Origin: Lytechinus variegatus
Taxonomy: Eukaryota > Echinodermata > Echinoidea > Temnopleuroida > Toxopneustidae
Direction: 5' to 3'
DNA length: 64,000 nt
NCBI RefSeq assembly: GCF_018143015.1
Contig: NC_054758.1
Location: 10,338,501 to 10,402,500, forward strand
This document shows positions 23,598-63,397 of the stretch, piece after piece (position 1 is the first letter of the stretch; each line of letters begins with the position of its first letter). Under the pieces are notes generated by a model that was not told the origin of the DNA, ran no database searches, and saw only the letters and a program-made list of their open reading frames with translations. Both the position numbers and the translations under genes were made by a program.

Positions 23598-24346
23598 AGG
23601 GTTACACGAGAACCAAATTCTCCCTCATAAATCTGTATTCATTCTGCCCGAGTATGGCCTGATTCAGATGAATTCGAAGGATGCGGAACCTATTCGTCCC
23701 TGATTCGGGGATTTGGTCTGGAATACGTTCCGAATCAGAGCAGAACACAAATAATTGACCCGAATTAATATTGGCCGTACCGCATTAAGTCGTAGGCCAA
23801 CCCGAATAGTGGCAGCAATCGAGTCAAAGGTGGCCAGAATCGAGCCGAATTTAGCCCGAATCCTCCGATCATCGCCAAATGACGACCCGAATCGGAACGA
23901 TTGTGCCCGAATTTACTAAGTACGCCACCGAATTTCCCGAAAAAATACACTAGACTCGTCCGAAATGGGCTAAAATTGACCGATTCGGCTGCTATTCGTA
24001 CGGTATGGGGAGGTAAGGTTCGGACCTTTACTCCACGAATGATAGGAATAGGTCTTAATCTGCCCAGAATACCCCCAAATGCCTCCCAAAATCCAACCGA
24101 TTTCCATCGGAATATATCCCGAATGTGGCCCCAATGAAATTTGTCGTAGCCACATTCGGGAGTATTTTGGAGGGTATTCGGCTGGTTTTGAACATTTACA
24201 AAACGAGCCGAATCCCTGCAAGAATGTTCCCTAATTCCTCCTGAATTTTTTTTTGCGTTCGAGGAGGGAGAACAGAATACTCCTAAATCCACCCTAATAC
24301 GTATTCGGATGGATTTGCAGCTGATTTGGTTCCGATGTAACCCAGC
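23598..24346. mobile_element. CCGAATTC-rich MITE-like element, copy 1
   Basis: Ends GGGTTACACGAGAACCAAAT (left) and ATTTGGTTCCGATGTAACCC (right) are inverted repeats. The interior is rich in CCGAATNN motifs that also fill 25390-26208. A 219-codon minus frame here has no recognisable domain. Confidence 0.6.
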
Positions 24347-24360
24347 ACGGCATTTAGTAG

Positions 24361-25288
24361 TGTTACGATACTGCAACAAATAACAATAATATAATTTGAT
24401 ATTCAATTTCCCTTTTTTTATCACAGGAAATAATTAACCATATACAAACAAATCATATATGATAATGGTCTTACGTCTCTTAAAATCAGTTCTGGCAATT
24501 ATTCCAAATTATAGTATCCAGATAAAAGTCCAAGTTGGCTGGCGAAAATTCCTTAAGTAAAAGTTCACAATGATGGCGATGATGAAACCGATGTTGAAGC
24601 ACGATGAATAACAAGAGTCACTGTAATGAGTTGAAATGTCCGTGAAGGCGATGTTGATGATTAGCAGTCAATTTCAGCAATCCATGGGTTGAAAAGCGTT
24701 CATTAAAACAGGTTGATGATCTCGATGAGAACTGAGAATTCCTCTCTCAAAATAAGTGCAAACAGTTCATTGGTGGCGGGTAAATAATTCCGCAGAGGAT
24801 AAATATTCTAGGTGGAAATAAAGTCTGCTCTGACATAAAGTCTGGCGTGAAAGTCTTAGCTCTGATCTGATATATGATCCTTGAAGAAACTGCCACTTTA
24901 TATATCAACATTTCAACTACTTCTAGAACCTTCTAGTATTCACCATTCTAGAGGCGTCTAGTATTGTCTGCAGATAGACCATTCTGCCCATTTCTAGAGC
25001 AGTCTACATTTAAAACACTCTTGAATGACCTCATCGAAATCTATACAATATCAATAAAATATCTAAGCCTATTGTTCATTTCCACTACCATTACAAGTCT
25101 ATTGTAAAGTAATCTATGTTCAGAAATAAAAATAATCCTTGGCTTTAAATAGGCAGAGGCCTGCATAACAAAAGATTTTACATAGACATTCTGGAAAATT
25201 TTTGATCATTCTATCCTATAATATCTTTAAGAGGAAATAACTAAATAAATGAATATAATTGCTCTTACAATTCTTCTTATATGTAACA
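24361..25288. mobile_element. Solo LTR
   Basis: Begins TGTTAC and ends GTAACA, with GTAG on both sides (24357-24360 and 25289-25292) as a 4-bp target duplication. The 928-bp length and TG..CA ends fit a solo LTR, probably of a Ty3/Gypsy-type element. A CTTTATATAT promoter-like box near 24895 and CAATAAAAT near 25052 are consistent. There is no internal coding region. A diverged partial copy lies at 55175-55605. Confidence 0.72.
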
Positions 25289-25389
25289 GTAGACAATCCG
25301 TTTCTAGACGACAAACCAGAACAGGATGCTACTGTGGTAAACACTGTGCGAAACATGAATACATCACGTCATCCTGGTTTAATAAAGCT

Positions 25390-25768
25390 AGGGTTATACC
25401 AAAACCGAATTCTCCCGAATAAATTCGGTCTAATTCTGCCCAAATATGGCCTGATTCGGATGGATTCTGGGAGCTCCCCAAGTAGAGAAGAATGGGTTCG
25501 GAAAAGGTAAACCGAATGTCCTCCCCGAATACATCCCAAATGTGGCCCGAGTGAAATTTGTTGTGGTCACATTCGGAAGTACGGGGGGGGGGGGATTCGG
25601 CTGGTTCTGGACATTTAAAATGAGCCGAATTCCTCATCGAATCGTTCCCAAATCCCTTCCGAATTTTCTCGCATTTGCGAAGGCAAAACAGAATATTCCC
25701 GAAACCTCCCGAACTCGTGTATTAAGATGGATTCACAGATGATTCGGTTCCTGTGCCACTAACTCTTA
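25390..25768. mobile_element. CCGAATTC-rich MITE-like element, copy 2
   Basis: Begins GGGTTATACCAAAACCGAAT and ends near GATTCGGTTCCTGTGCCACT. It shares CCCAAATATGGCCTGATTCGG and related blocks with copy 1. Confidence 0.5.
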
Positions 25769-25773
25769 AGGAA

Positions 25774-26208
25774 GGGCTACACCAAAAACCGAATTCTTCC
25801 AAATAAATTCGGAACGATTCTGTCCGAAATGGGCTGATTCGGAACTTTTTCGTTTCTGTTTTGGGGAGCTCCCCGAAACAATACAGGAGGCTTGAGGACT
25901 TCGTGTTCTCCCTCCCCGGATATGAGAAAATTCGGCAGGGATTCGGGAACGTTCGTGGAAGGATTGGGCTCCTTTTGAAATGTTAAAAACCAGCCGAATA
26001 TCCTGTAAATTACTCCCAAATGGGGCCACGAAAATTTTAATTCAGATCGGGATTTATTCGGATGCAATTCTGTTGGATTTGGGAGGCATATATGGCCAAT
26101 TTTGGAAAGTCAATCCTTGGCATAATGTTGCATTTGGGACCTATTCCGGACCGATTCGACTCTAATTTTGTCTGACGTTATTTGAGAGAATATAGTTTTG
26201 GTGTAACT
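25774..26208. mobile_element. CCGAATTC-rich MITE-like element, copy 3
   Basis: Begins GGGCTACACCAAAAACCGAA and ends TAGTTTTGGTGTAAC, inverted with respect to each other. It directly abuts copy 2; the two may be halves of one composite element. Confidence 0.5.
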
Positions 26209-26209
26209 A

Positions 26210-26954
26210 GCTTCATTGATCTACATTTCATGAAGGAAATTTATGATTATGATGGCAGAATATTACATAGAATTCCGGTTCCCTTTTCCTGTGATGCACA
26301 TGCCATGCCCTGGGCCTATACCCCTAATTTGCGCGCTTGATTTTTCAAATTGCATTTTATATCATGTAGGCCGATGTGAAAATCTGACGCACTGCTAGAC
26401 GGGGAAATCCCCATTTCAGAAAACTCTTTTATTGCCGATCTACAATCTGACAATAGTGGAATAATCCCCCATATCAGTGCACAGTGCTGAATTTCTATTC
26501 ATGAAACTTCCCCAAATTCTTTGTTCCAATTCATCGGGCGATCCACTCATTTAGGTCCCTCTTTCTGAATATAGGTATGTGGTATGAATTATCATCCTAT
26601 AGCTGCTAGCCCGGAACATAATACATTCCTCTCTTTGCCAAGTGTAGTTGTGTACTCGACTCATGAATAGATTCGCGGTAACATGGTTAAAATTCATAAA
26701 CACAACTCATAAATGGATACAGGGTCGGTGTACTGAAAAAGGTGTGTTAAAAATTTGGCGCTACTGTGAAGTAGTGTTTACGTATACGGCGGAGTGGCTG
26801 GGCCATTATTGATACCTTTTCATTTCTGTAAACTGAGGAAGAGATGCGTGGTTAATTGGATCGAGCTGTTTCACCATAGCTCCATGGTTTCACGGATATT
26901 GTTGGAAATAATTTAGAGGTAAGTTGCCAACATAATCATTAGAGTAATTAAGTA
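26210..26954. other. No gene recognised
   Basis: Intergenic sequence without a supported exon or repeat. Confidence 0.4.
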
Positions 26955-27145
26955 AAAGCGAAGAAGATGATGAAGAAGAAAAAAAAGAGAAGACAGAGAA
27001 AGTGTAGTAGTAGTAGTAGAAGAAGAAGAAGGAAGAGGAGGATAAGAAGAAGAAGGAAAAGAAGAAGAAGAAAAAGAATGAGAAAAAATAGGACGAACAA
27101 AGAGTGAGAAGGAGAAGATGAATGAAAAAAAATGAAAGAGGGTAT
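26955..27145. repeat. GAA-rich polypurine tract
   Basis: Imperfect GAA/GAG repeats running into a (TA)n tract at about 27145-27235. Confidence 0.9.
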
Positions 27146-27191
27146 ATATAAATTATACATATATATAAATATATATATATACATATATATG

Positions 27192-27236
<45 letters not shown>

Positions 27237-27405
27237 TAAAGTTTCACGTATTGGCTTCTCTAATACTATAGTAACAAAATATGCTGGAGATAAATGGTAA
27301 TGCTTTCAAAGCCAATATAGTTTTTATTTCCTCGAATTTTCGACGGACCTCCGTCCTCCGTCTTCTTCAGGAGTATATACAATGTGTCATATATAATGTG
27401 TCTTC

Positions 27406-27443
<38 letters not shown>

Positions 27444-27445
27444 GA
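27145..27445. repeat. (TA)n tracts around a short dispersed segment
   Basis: TA runs at 27145-27235 and 27408-27445 flank unique-looking sequence containing CGACGGACCTCCGTC, a short near-palindrome. Confidence 0.8.
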
Positions 27446-27724
27446 AGAGAACAACTAAGATGTTAGACTAAACTGTTTCGAAATAGTTCCATAGATCCAT
27501 TTCATACACGATCGAACTACTGGATTACTCCACCTCTGTATAAGTCTGCTATTCAATGAATTTATTAATTTTGAATTATAAATGTAACATTACTCGTAAC
27601 ACGTACACATTCATGGAAATAATTACGCGCGTGTATTGGTCAAACCATTATCAATGTTAATTGTAACATGGAAGCGGGGGAAGCACCCCCAAGATTTTCG
27701 TAGGGGGTGCTGTGTGTGTTATTT

Positions 27725-27943
27725 ACACAGCAAAAACTGTGGTGTTAATCGGTGTACATATAGAGGACCACACCGGATATTTTACACCGGTGTTAAATTG
27801 GTGGTGTTAGTTTTTTCACCTATAGGTGTTATTACAACACCGTTTGTTGTTACATTTACACTCTGGTGTTGTGTTTAATCTCTAGGGTGTAATTTTAACA
27901 CCTCAGGGTGTGGTCCTCTTTTAACACCGCAGTTTTTACAGTG
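27725..27943. mobile_element. Foldback MITE with GGTGTTA motifs
   Basis: Left end ACACAGCAAAAACTGTGGTG and right end CACCGCAGTTTTTACAGTGT are inverted repeats. The interior repeats GGTGTTA/TAACACC many times on both strands. Confidence 0.78.
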
Positions 27944-28166
27944 TACACTCTAAAATGACAGGGATTTAAATTAAATCCATGTCGGCTGTGAATAGTGCAC
28001 CCGTCGATATTATTATTTAAAATCAATCCCTGAAGATTTAGATGTAAATCCTAAAGATTGATTTTTTAATCAAAATCTTTAAGGATTAATCTTAAATCCC
28101 AACATCGACGGGCCATTATTTACAGCCGATATTGATTTATTTTAAATCCCTTGAAATTAGAGTGTA
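27944..28166. mobile_element. Foldback MITE adjoining the previous one
   Basis: Left end TACACTCTAA..CAGGGATTTAAA is mirrored by TTTAAATCCCTTG..TTAGAGTGTA. Internal segments GTCGGCTGTGAATA and TATTTACAGCCGAT also pair. The two palindromic elements share a border with no visible gap. Confidence 0.78.
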
Positions 28167-28364
28167 CCATAGGCAACATCTCCTGGAAGTCAGCTAGGTG
28201 TGCTAAAAAGAATTATTTGGGGGCTTTTGGCTTTTCAATTTTTTCATTCAAACTAGTACCTCTATTAAAAATCGTTCCTAAAGTCCTGAATTGTATATAA
28301 CTATGAAATTACTAGTAGCGAATCCAGGTAGGCTGGGGCACACCCGACCCATGCCCCCTTTTAA

Positions 28365-28760
28365 TTCTTCATTTCATTTATTGAATTTTCAACAAAATAT
28401 AAACAAATTAAACAAAATCATAGCAATTCAATGTCATAAACAATATACCAAGGTTTTTAAAGCAACTTAAAACAGACAAGTATCCCCAAAATATGAACAA
28501 AGGATTATATTGAATTATAATTTGCGAAAATTGATGATCCCACTGGAAAGCAAAGCTTGTATACAATAATTGTGAGCTCCTCAAAGTATGACAGATTGGA
28601 ACAAAATTTTGATGTAAACAGGTAAGAATAAAAAAGTCCCCAGTATTGCCAACAGGAGACACCATAACAAATAAAACCTGAAATAACCAAGAAACACGAG
28701 AACTACGGAAAACTCAGGAATATAAAAAATGGAATGAATGAAGATGAATGAGAGGGAGAG
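28365..28760 (-). mobile_element. LINE 3' UTR fragment
   Basis: Shares CCCACT(G)GAAAGCAAAGCTTGTA and GCTCCTCAAAG-like sequence with 61210-61280, which adjoins a LINE C-terminal coding relic. No coding part here. Confidence 0.45.
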
Positions 28761-28769
28761 AGATATGGG

Positions 28770-29040
28770 CACTAGCGTACCTAATGGGGGGGGGGGCAGG
28801 GGGCAGACTGCCCCCCTTACTGGGTCACAACTGATCCAGGGATTGTACCCCCCCCCCCTTTGAGAAGCAAAATTAATAATTTTCAATGAAAAATGCAATA
28901 ACAGACCTTTGCCCCCTCTTTTGAAAGAACTTTTTATTTGCGGTTGAAGGCCTTTTTTTTTGCTTGTCAATTTTTTTTCGCGGACGAAATATCCTCCAAA
29001 AAGTTTGTGCCCCCCTTTTTTTGAAAACCTGGATACAGCG
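28770..29040. mobile_element. C/G-run element remnant
   Basis: Contains long C and G runs and the block GCTTGTCAATTTTTTTTCGCG..TGAAAACCTGGAT, shared in part with 38710-38802, 18170-18210 and 32265-32325. These blocks give GGSRIF-like minus frames that are not genes. Confidence 0.5.
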
Positions 29041-29329
29041 CTGGATAGGGGTATGAGGAATGAATGAGAGTACTGCATATGAATTACAAATAACAAAAGA
29101 AGCGCTCAAAATTAGAAGGAAAAGTAAACAACAGTTGTGAACATGTGATAATGTATTTTTAGATATGATTGTAGGATTTCAATGAGGAAGTGTAAAGAGG
29201 TGTGGGAATTTTTCAAGTCAAAGGGAATACCAAACATTTAGGGCCATCAAAAATGAATGTATTAATGACTTTGAATGTCCCGAAAGGCGGTAAATGAAGT
29301 TCTTCTGACTACCTTTATTTGGGTATTAA

Positions 29330-29907
29330 AGGGAAGGTCCGGGCTGAAAATATTTATTTCTTGATACATAGAGTAGAATTCACTGAGCAAAATGCCGAAA
29401 ATTTCATCAAAATCGGATAACAAATAATAAAGTTATTGAAGTTTAAAGTTAAGCAATATTTTGTGAGAACAGTCATGAATATTCATTACGTAGGGTGATG
29501 ATGTCACTTTTCCACTTTCCGTTTTCTTACGTTATTACATAAAATCGTAATTTTTTCATTGTTTAATACTTGTGTGTATAATATGTCTCCCTTATAATGA
29601 AATAAGTTGCAGCAATAAATATCTAATGCACTAAATCACTTGTCAATCCATTTTTTCTAGTAATTTGGAGAAAAAAAAATTGAATAAACCTAATTTCTTA
29701 TAATGAAATACAAAAGAACAAGTGGGATGTGACATCATCAGCCCACCTAATGAATATTCATGACGACTGTTTTCACAAAATATTGCTAACCTTTAAAATT
29801 CAATAACTTTGTTATTTGTTATCCGATTTTGATGAAATTTTCGGGATTTTCTCAGTGAATTCGACTCTATTTATTAAGCCATAATGCCTTCAGTCCGGAC
29901 CATCCCT
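29330..29907. mobile_element. TTAA-flanked foldback element, copy 3
   Basis: TTAA lies at 29326-29329 and 29908-29911. Ends AGGGAAGGTCCGGGCTGAA and TTCAGTCCGGACCATCCCT pair at 17 of 19 positions. Inner blocks (TCATCAAAATCGGATAACAA against TTGTTATCCGATTTTGATGA; GTCATGAATATTCATTA against TAATGAATATTCATGAC) continue the inverted pairing. Confidence 0.82.
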
Positions 29908-29911
29908 TTAA

Positions 29912-30886
29912 TGGATGCTCTCATTTTTACGAAACATGTCATGAAAAAAAATGTAAACTGTTGATATTACATTGGTATATAGACTGCATGCTACATAACA
30001 GTATAATATCAATATATGACCTGATTGATATGAATATAAATCCTTGATTTTTTTTTAAATTAGCATTCGAAAAATAAAGGATCAATATCTGATAGAATGG
30101 CGGCATATATGAGCATTGCATTATTTTGTCGACTTATATCGATTTTCCCCGTCTGATTTCACATTCTTACAGAAGAGAAATTTAGCAGTTTAACTTCATG
30201 TGTAATCGCTTGAAAAATAATTTTAATCTCATTGATATTGATATATTTATATGTTTGATTGTTTATTTATTGTATACATGCAAAGAATTTTGATTTATAG
30301 GAATTGTGATTGTAAACTTATTGATTTGAAAGAAGTAGAAAATAAAATGTTATTCAAAACAAAAAAAAACCTTTTGCAGAATAGAAATATTTGTTTATCA
30401 ATGTTTGATGGATATTACCCCAGACCAAGATACCCTTTTTGAGAGGCACCAACATTTTGGGGAATATCATGCACACGCAATTGAGGACTTATTTTTTGGG
30501 CCTGTCAAATTCTTTCAGAACCAAAATAACCGGTTTGGTACTAAACGATTATTTAAAAATAATTTTTGTTGTGTTTTGCTTATAAAACTTTTAGATTTTT
30601 CCTGGAACAAAATAACCTCCATTTTTTTTTTGCAGGAGTTTCTGCATTTTATTCAGAAATCAATGATAGATTAACATGTTCACATAATTGAATGAATACA
30701 AATTAAATGTGACAATTTAAAAGACTGGTAATTAAATCATACCTAAGCATGTGATATAGTTCGGTAAAATACAGGGGCCAGCTATTATAAGCACAGAGGT
30801 GCTTGAAGCAATAGCAGCCAGGAAAGGGGGCTACATGTAAACCATCATAAATTATATTTGATAAATTGATCGTCACGAAATATAAG

Positions 30887-30889
<3 letters not shown>
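29912..30889. other. No gene recognised
   Basis: AT-rich intergenic sequence; short frames lack support. Confidence 0.4.
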
Positions 30890-30973
<84 letters not shown>

Positions 30974-30985
30974 CATATTGGTATA
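30890..30985. repeat. (TA)n microsatellite at a LINE 3' end
   Basis: Near-pure TA run with ACATAT variants, just beyond the 3' end of the LINE relic that ends at about 31047. Confidence 0.92.
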
Positions 30986-31046
30986 TAAAAAAAATGGTAA
31001 AAAGAAGTGCAAGTGTGTGCATGTGGGTGAGTGCAGGTGAATTAAA

Positions 31047-32250
31047 TTAGGTATACTTAGAAATAAGAAATTTTTTCAACGAAGCTTTAAACGAATAGAG
31101 AGATGTACATTGTTTTATATCATGTGGCAATGCATTCCAAATGTCTGGGCCACGGTGGCGTATCGTCTTATGAGCGAGTAATATTCTTGGGTTGGTTAAG
31201 TGGAGATCTGTTGAATGCCGTGTTGGATAATTGTGAATGTCTTTGTTGTAAACAAAAAAATTGCGAAATGGAATCGGGATTGTATTGGATGAAAATTTAA
31301 ACATAAATATGGCCGTTTGATAAATGTTAATATCTTCAATTTTCAATGTTTTTAAGTTGTGAAATATTGGATCAGTATGTGCAATGAAATGTGAATGAGT
31401 ACATATGCGGAGTGCTTTCTTTTGGAGACGGAAAATCCTTTCTATTTTTACCTTACTACCATACCCCCATACTAAGTTGCAGTAAGATAAGTGAGATAAA
31501 ATGAACGAATTATAAAGCATAAATAATGATTTTTGGGAGAGATAATATTTCAATCTAAACAGAATTCCTATTCCTCTGGATGCCATCATGCAAATATTGT
31601 GAATGTGACTGTTCCAGGTTAAATTTGAGTCAATCCATACACCTAAAAATTTGGTTTCTTGTTTTTCAATGATAGGGATGTCATCTATGTATATATTAAG
31701 GAACATATGTTTAGTTTGAATGTGTTTAAAATACATAAAATTAGTTTTGCTTATATTTAGGGAGAGTTTATTAGCTTTAAACCATTTTGATAATTTCTTT
31801 AATTCTAAATTAAGTGTCGGGACGAGTATACTTAAGTCTTTGTGGGAATAGAAGACATTTGTATCGTCTGCAAATAAAACATATGTTAATTCTCGAGATG
31901 CATTTACAATATCATTCATATAAATCAAAAATAGCAAGGGACCTAAAATCGATCCTTGTGGTACTCCACATTTCATAGTACAAATATTGGATGTGTTTGA
32001 TTTGAAAGAAACATAATGGCGTCGATTACTTAAGTAATCTTTGAACCAAGTGAAAACAACCCCCCTGATTCCATATCTCTTTAATTTAGAAAGTAAAATG
32101 CGGTGATCCATAGTATCGAATGCTTTTGATAAGTCCATAAAAACCCCAACATTGTGTTCTTTTTAAGAGAGAGAATCAGATATTTTGTCGAATAATTGTA
32201 AAATTGCATAATTGGTTGAGTGATTCTGACAATGTGTAGTGAAAACTTGT
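31047..32250 (-). pseudogene. 5'-truncated LINE reverse transcriptase
   Basis: On the minus strand a 363-codon frame (32138 to 31047) shows reverse-transcriptase blocks in order: DLSKAFDTMDH, CGVPQGSILGPLLFLIYMND, the catalytic LFADDT box, then LSLNISKTNF and KFLGVW. The usual LINE tail HNYPTR..GPDIWNALP follows. The same frame extends upstream through one TAA (32163-32165) into a recognisable block (NHSTNYAILQLFDKISDSL) and fades near 32250, where other repeat sequence begins. Such enzymes copy the element's RNA at its insertion site. The pattern fits the Jockey/CR1/L2 group. The endonuclease region is absent, so the copy cannot be autonomous. Confidence 0.88.
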
Positions 32251-33420
32251 TTTTTTTGGCTTGTTTATTTTTTTTTCTTTACAAAAACGCTCCACCTTGT
32301 TAAAATTCCCGGATCCACCGCTGGAAAGTACTCATAAACATATTGCGTAGTATGCAAGTATAAATATATATATGTATAATTTGAAATAGAAATGTATAAT
32401 ATATATATGTATAAAATTTATATAAAATGTATATATATATATATATATACTTTTATAATGAGACAATCATATATAAGGATTGGAAATTACAAATTACAAT
32501 TCACAAAGGCAATAGTAAGAAATATACGCTCTGTGAAACTTGTCTCTCGAGCTTCAATCTAAAAGGTGGGGTTGCATTATACCGAATACATCTCTACGAC
32601 TTTGACACTCATAAAGATATAATCGTTCTTGTTGTTCCTCTTACTTTCATAACCGCGATTCGCGATTCTAAGGGCCGCCCCAGGGCATATGGGACAATGC
32701 AACTAAATGGCTTTGTCCTTTTCCGGGGGGGAGGGGGGTGCATTAACATACTGCCCAACTTTGGCAAAAAGACGCAAGTGACACATCAGTCTAATGTGAG
32801 TTATTGTTGTTTCTGAAACACCCTTTGTATGTTGCACGTTCAGACAAAATTTGCCTGGGGAAGAAATGATCGTTCTATGGAAAGATATTGAAGAAAAAAA
32901 CGCTGTCAAATTCCATTGTTAAATCATGTCAAAAAAATCAGGTTGATCTTGCAGTGTAGCCTGTAAACGGTTTAACACTTAGGCCCCTACTCCACTTTCA
33001 ATATGATTTTTTTTCATCATTGATTAAAATCACTCCCATTGAAACATGTACAAGTGATTGACAATATCTTTATTTGTGGCGGATAGACAATTTTATCAAC
33101 TTTCTATCATCAAAACATGAATAAATCCGGCATTAGCGGTTAACACTTAGCCCCCTACTCCACTTTCACTATGACTTTATTTTATTAAATCACTTCCATT
33201 GTACAGGTACAATGTTCAACTCCAGGTTTATTATACTTAAATGAATTATTCCAATAAACTTGCAACTGTTTCCCAATAAGTCACAGCTTTGCTAATCAAT
33301 GCTTTAAACAGTAAAAAACTTCCAAACATGGCTCAAATACCAAAGGAGATTTAAGCAAAATAAATAAATAAATGAAAATGGAGTTTTCGATATCAAACAC
33401 ATGATTTCAGTCCTTGGTTT
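32251..33420. other. No gene; repeat scraps
   Basis: Holds a C/G-run element scrap ending GGATCCACCGCTGG (about 32265-32325), a TA run at 32427-32450, and a short duplicated block TTAACACTTAG(G/C)CCCCTACTCCAC at about 32970 and 33145. Confidence 0.5.
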
Positions 33421-33421
33421 A

Positions 33422-33690
33422 AAGATAAATTCCAGTTTTGGTAACGATCTCAAAATGACTTTTTACAGAATCTAATATAATGACCGCCCAAGTGTCTGTT
33501 TGTATGAATAAAAAATATGTGCCAAAGGATTCTGGAAGAAATTGTGTAATTGCTGAGAAATAAGCAACATAAGTGCGGATTCGGTCACTTCCGTCGGGTC
33601 TTTATTCCAGCAATATTAATACACTGTCCCACGTGTGTCTATCTGTGTTGGTGATCTTCAGTGTGATCATTTTTCAGCGTAGGTTTCAAG
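33422..33690 (+). repeat. Dispersed repeat, opposite copy at 48.8 kb
   Basis: Blocks CCAGTTTTGGTAACGATCTC, GTGTAATTGCTGAG and ACACTGTCCCACGTG reappear in reverse orientation and the same relative order at 48790-49042. Confidence 0.65.
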
Positions 33691-34458
33691 ATTTCACAAA
33701 GTTCAGTTTATGTAATTGTACCAGATCTAGATCATCGATGATATACTGACGATTAAACCTGGTTTTACAGACTTTCTCATGAAATCAGTGTTTACTGCAA
33801 CTACTGGAATTTCTCTTTAGATATCAAGAATGTTTCTCTTTTGAGAATGTGAGTCTCTGAGTCATGGAATTCTTCCTAAAAAGGGCTCCTCATTTCATGT
33901 TTGAAAAGGAACACTTACTTTGCAGTATCAACTGTACCAAGGCAGTTCCTAAATTTAGACCAAACCAGTCAGTAGGAGCTAAATTCCCTACACGATAGGA
34001 TGCAGAAAGAGCATCTTCGTCATGACTTTCACATCTTATATAAATTCTATTTTGACTAATTTAATTATGAAATAGAATAGAAGTAAATAATAATTTCAGC
34101 TGTGAAATGATTGATTTTGAAAATGATTTCAGCGTAAGGGTTGTATTTTTGGCGTTTCCACTTTGTTTTTAAAATATTGTTTAACGAAAAAAAAAATCCG
34201 ATTTAGATATCATAAATCCGATTAAAAAGCCAACCCTGTTTATTTATTTCAATTCCAATCAAGACGATAAAAGAAATGAAAAAGTATAACTGGAAACAGC
34301 ACATGTATGACATGGTAGTTCCACAAATGAATGAAATGATCACTCGTGATGCATGTAGATCACCTCAAAGAATTGATTCTGCCGAGAGGTTAATTCTCTA
34401 CATCGGCTTATGTGTTCAAGTTTTATTACTCCTAATTTTCCCAGATTCAATTTAAGCA
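33691..34458. other. No gene recognised
   Basis: Intergenic sequence upstream of the lectin gene. Confidence 0.4.
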
Positions 34459-35290
34459 TATGAAGAGCTCACTTGCAAAAGGGGTTAGATTCATTTTTCA
34501 TCAAATTTGATTTTTATGTCTTAATGTAGACTAGATATTTAGTAGCTCTATAAGATGATACCAAAGAAAAGTTGAAATTCCTATTACAAAGTGAACAAAA
34601 ATGGCAAAGAAAAATCACCTTTTTTCAAAAGGGGTTAGTCCATTTCAGTTTAGTTGCAAAAGGGGCTAGGTCCACACAGAATTTATATGGAAAAGAATAT
34701 CTAAAAAAATATGACGACAGGTAGATTTCTCTTATACCCAATTTTTTTTTTATCTTATGGTAGGGTATCATGAAAATTCAGTTTCGCATACTGCTATTGC
34801 AATACGGGAGAATTAAAAAAATGATTTTCTCGGAGTGGACCTGACCTTTTTTGCAACTAAACTCTTCTGAAGAACTCATTTGTCAAAAGGGGCTAGGTCC
34901 ATTTTTCATAAATTTTATTGTTTTATGTCTCTAAACCTCTAAATTTTTAGTCACTCTGATGATACCAGAGACAATTTGAAATTCAAATGAAAACGTGAAT
35001 GAAAGAGGCAAAGAAAAATAACTTTTTAATTAAAAGAGATTGGATTCATTTCAGTTCACTTGCAAAAGGGGTAAGGTCAACAATGATAATTTCTTTAAAA
35101 ATATATAGAAAAAATTGAAGACAGGTAGATTTATTTTATACCCAATTTTATGTTCACATGATAGGGTAGCACATCATGACAATTTAGTTTCGCATAGGGA
35201 TATCGCAATAAGTGAGAATAAAAAACATGTTTTTTTTCTCGGAATGGTCCAAAGTGGACCTAACCCCTTTTGCAACTAAACTCTTCATAT
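34459..35290. repeat. About 412-bp tandem duplication
   Basis: Two direct units begin near 34459 and 34871. They share, in order, CAAAAGGGG(T/C)TAG, TCCATTTTTCAT, GATGATACCA(A/G)AGA, GACAGGTAGATTT, TTATACCCAATTTT, AGGGTA and CTAACCCCTTTTGCAACTAAACTCTTC-like ends. The second unit ends about 95 bases before the signal-peptide exon of the lectin gene. Confidence 0.8.
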
Positions 35291-35394
35291 CAACCTTCAC
35301 ATCATAAGTAATAATGTTGGAATTGATTTTTTATTCAAAGCAGTTAACAATTTTTCTTTTTTTTCTTTAATTTTTCCTTCTATAGATTAAAGCA

Positions 35395-63397
<28,003 letters not shown>

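Noticed and set aside
23765..24424. 219-codon minus frame
   Set aside because: Lies wholly inside a MITE-like repeat with paired ends; composition follows the repeated CCGAAT motif.
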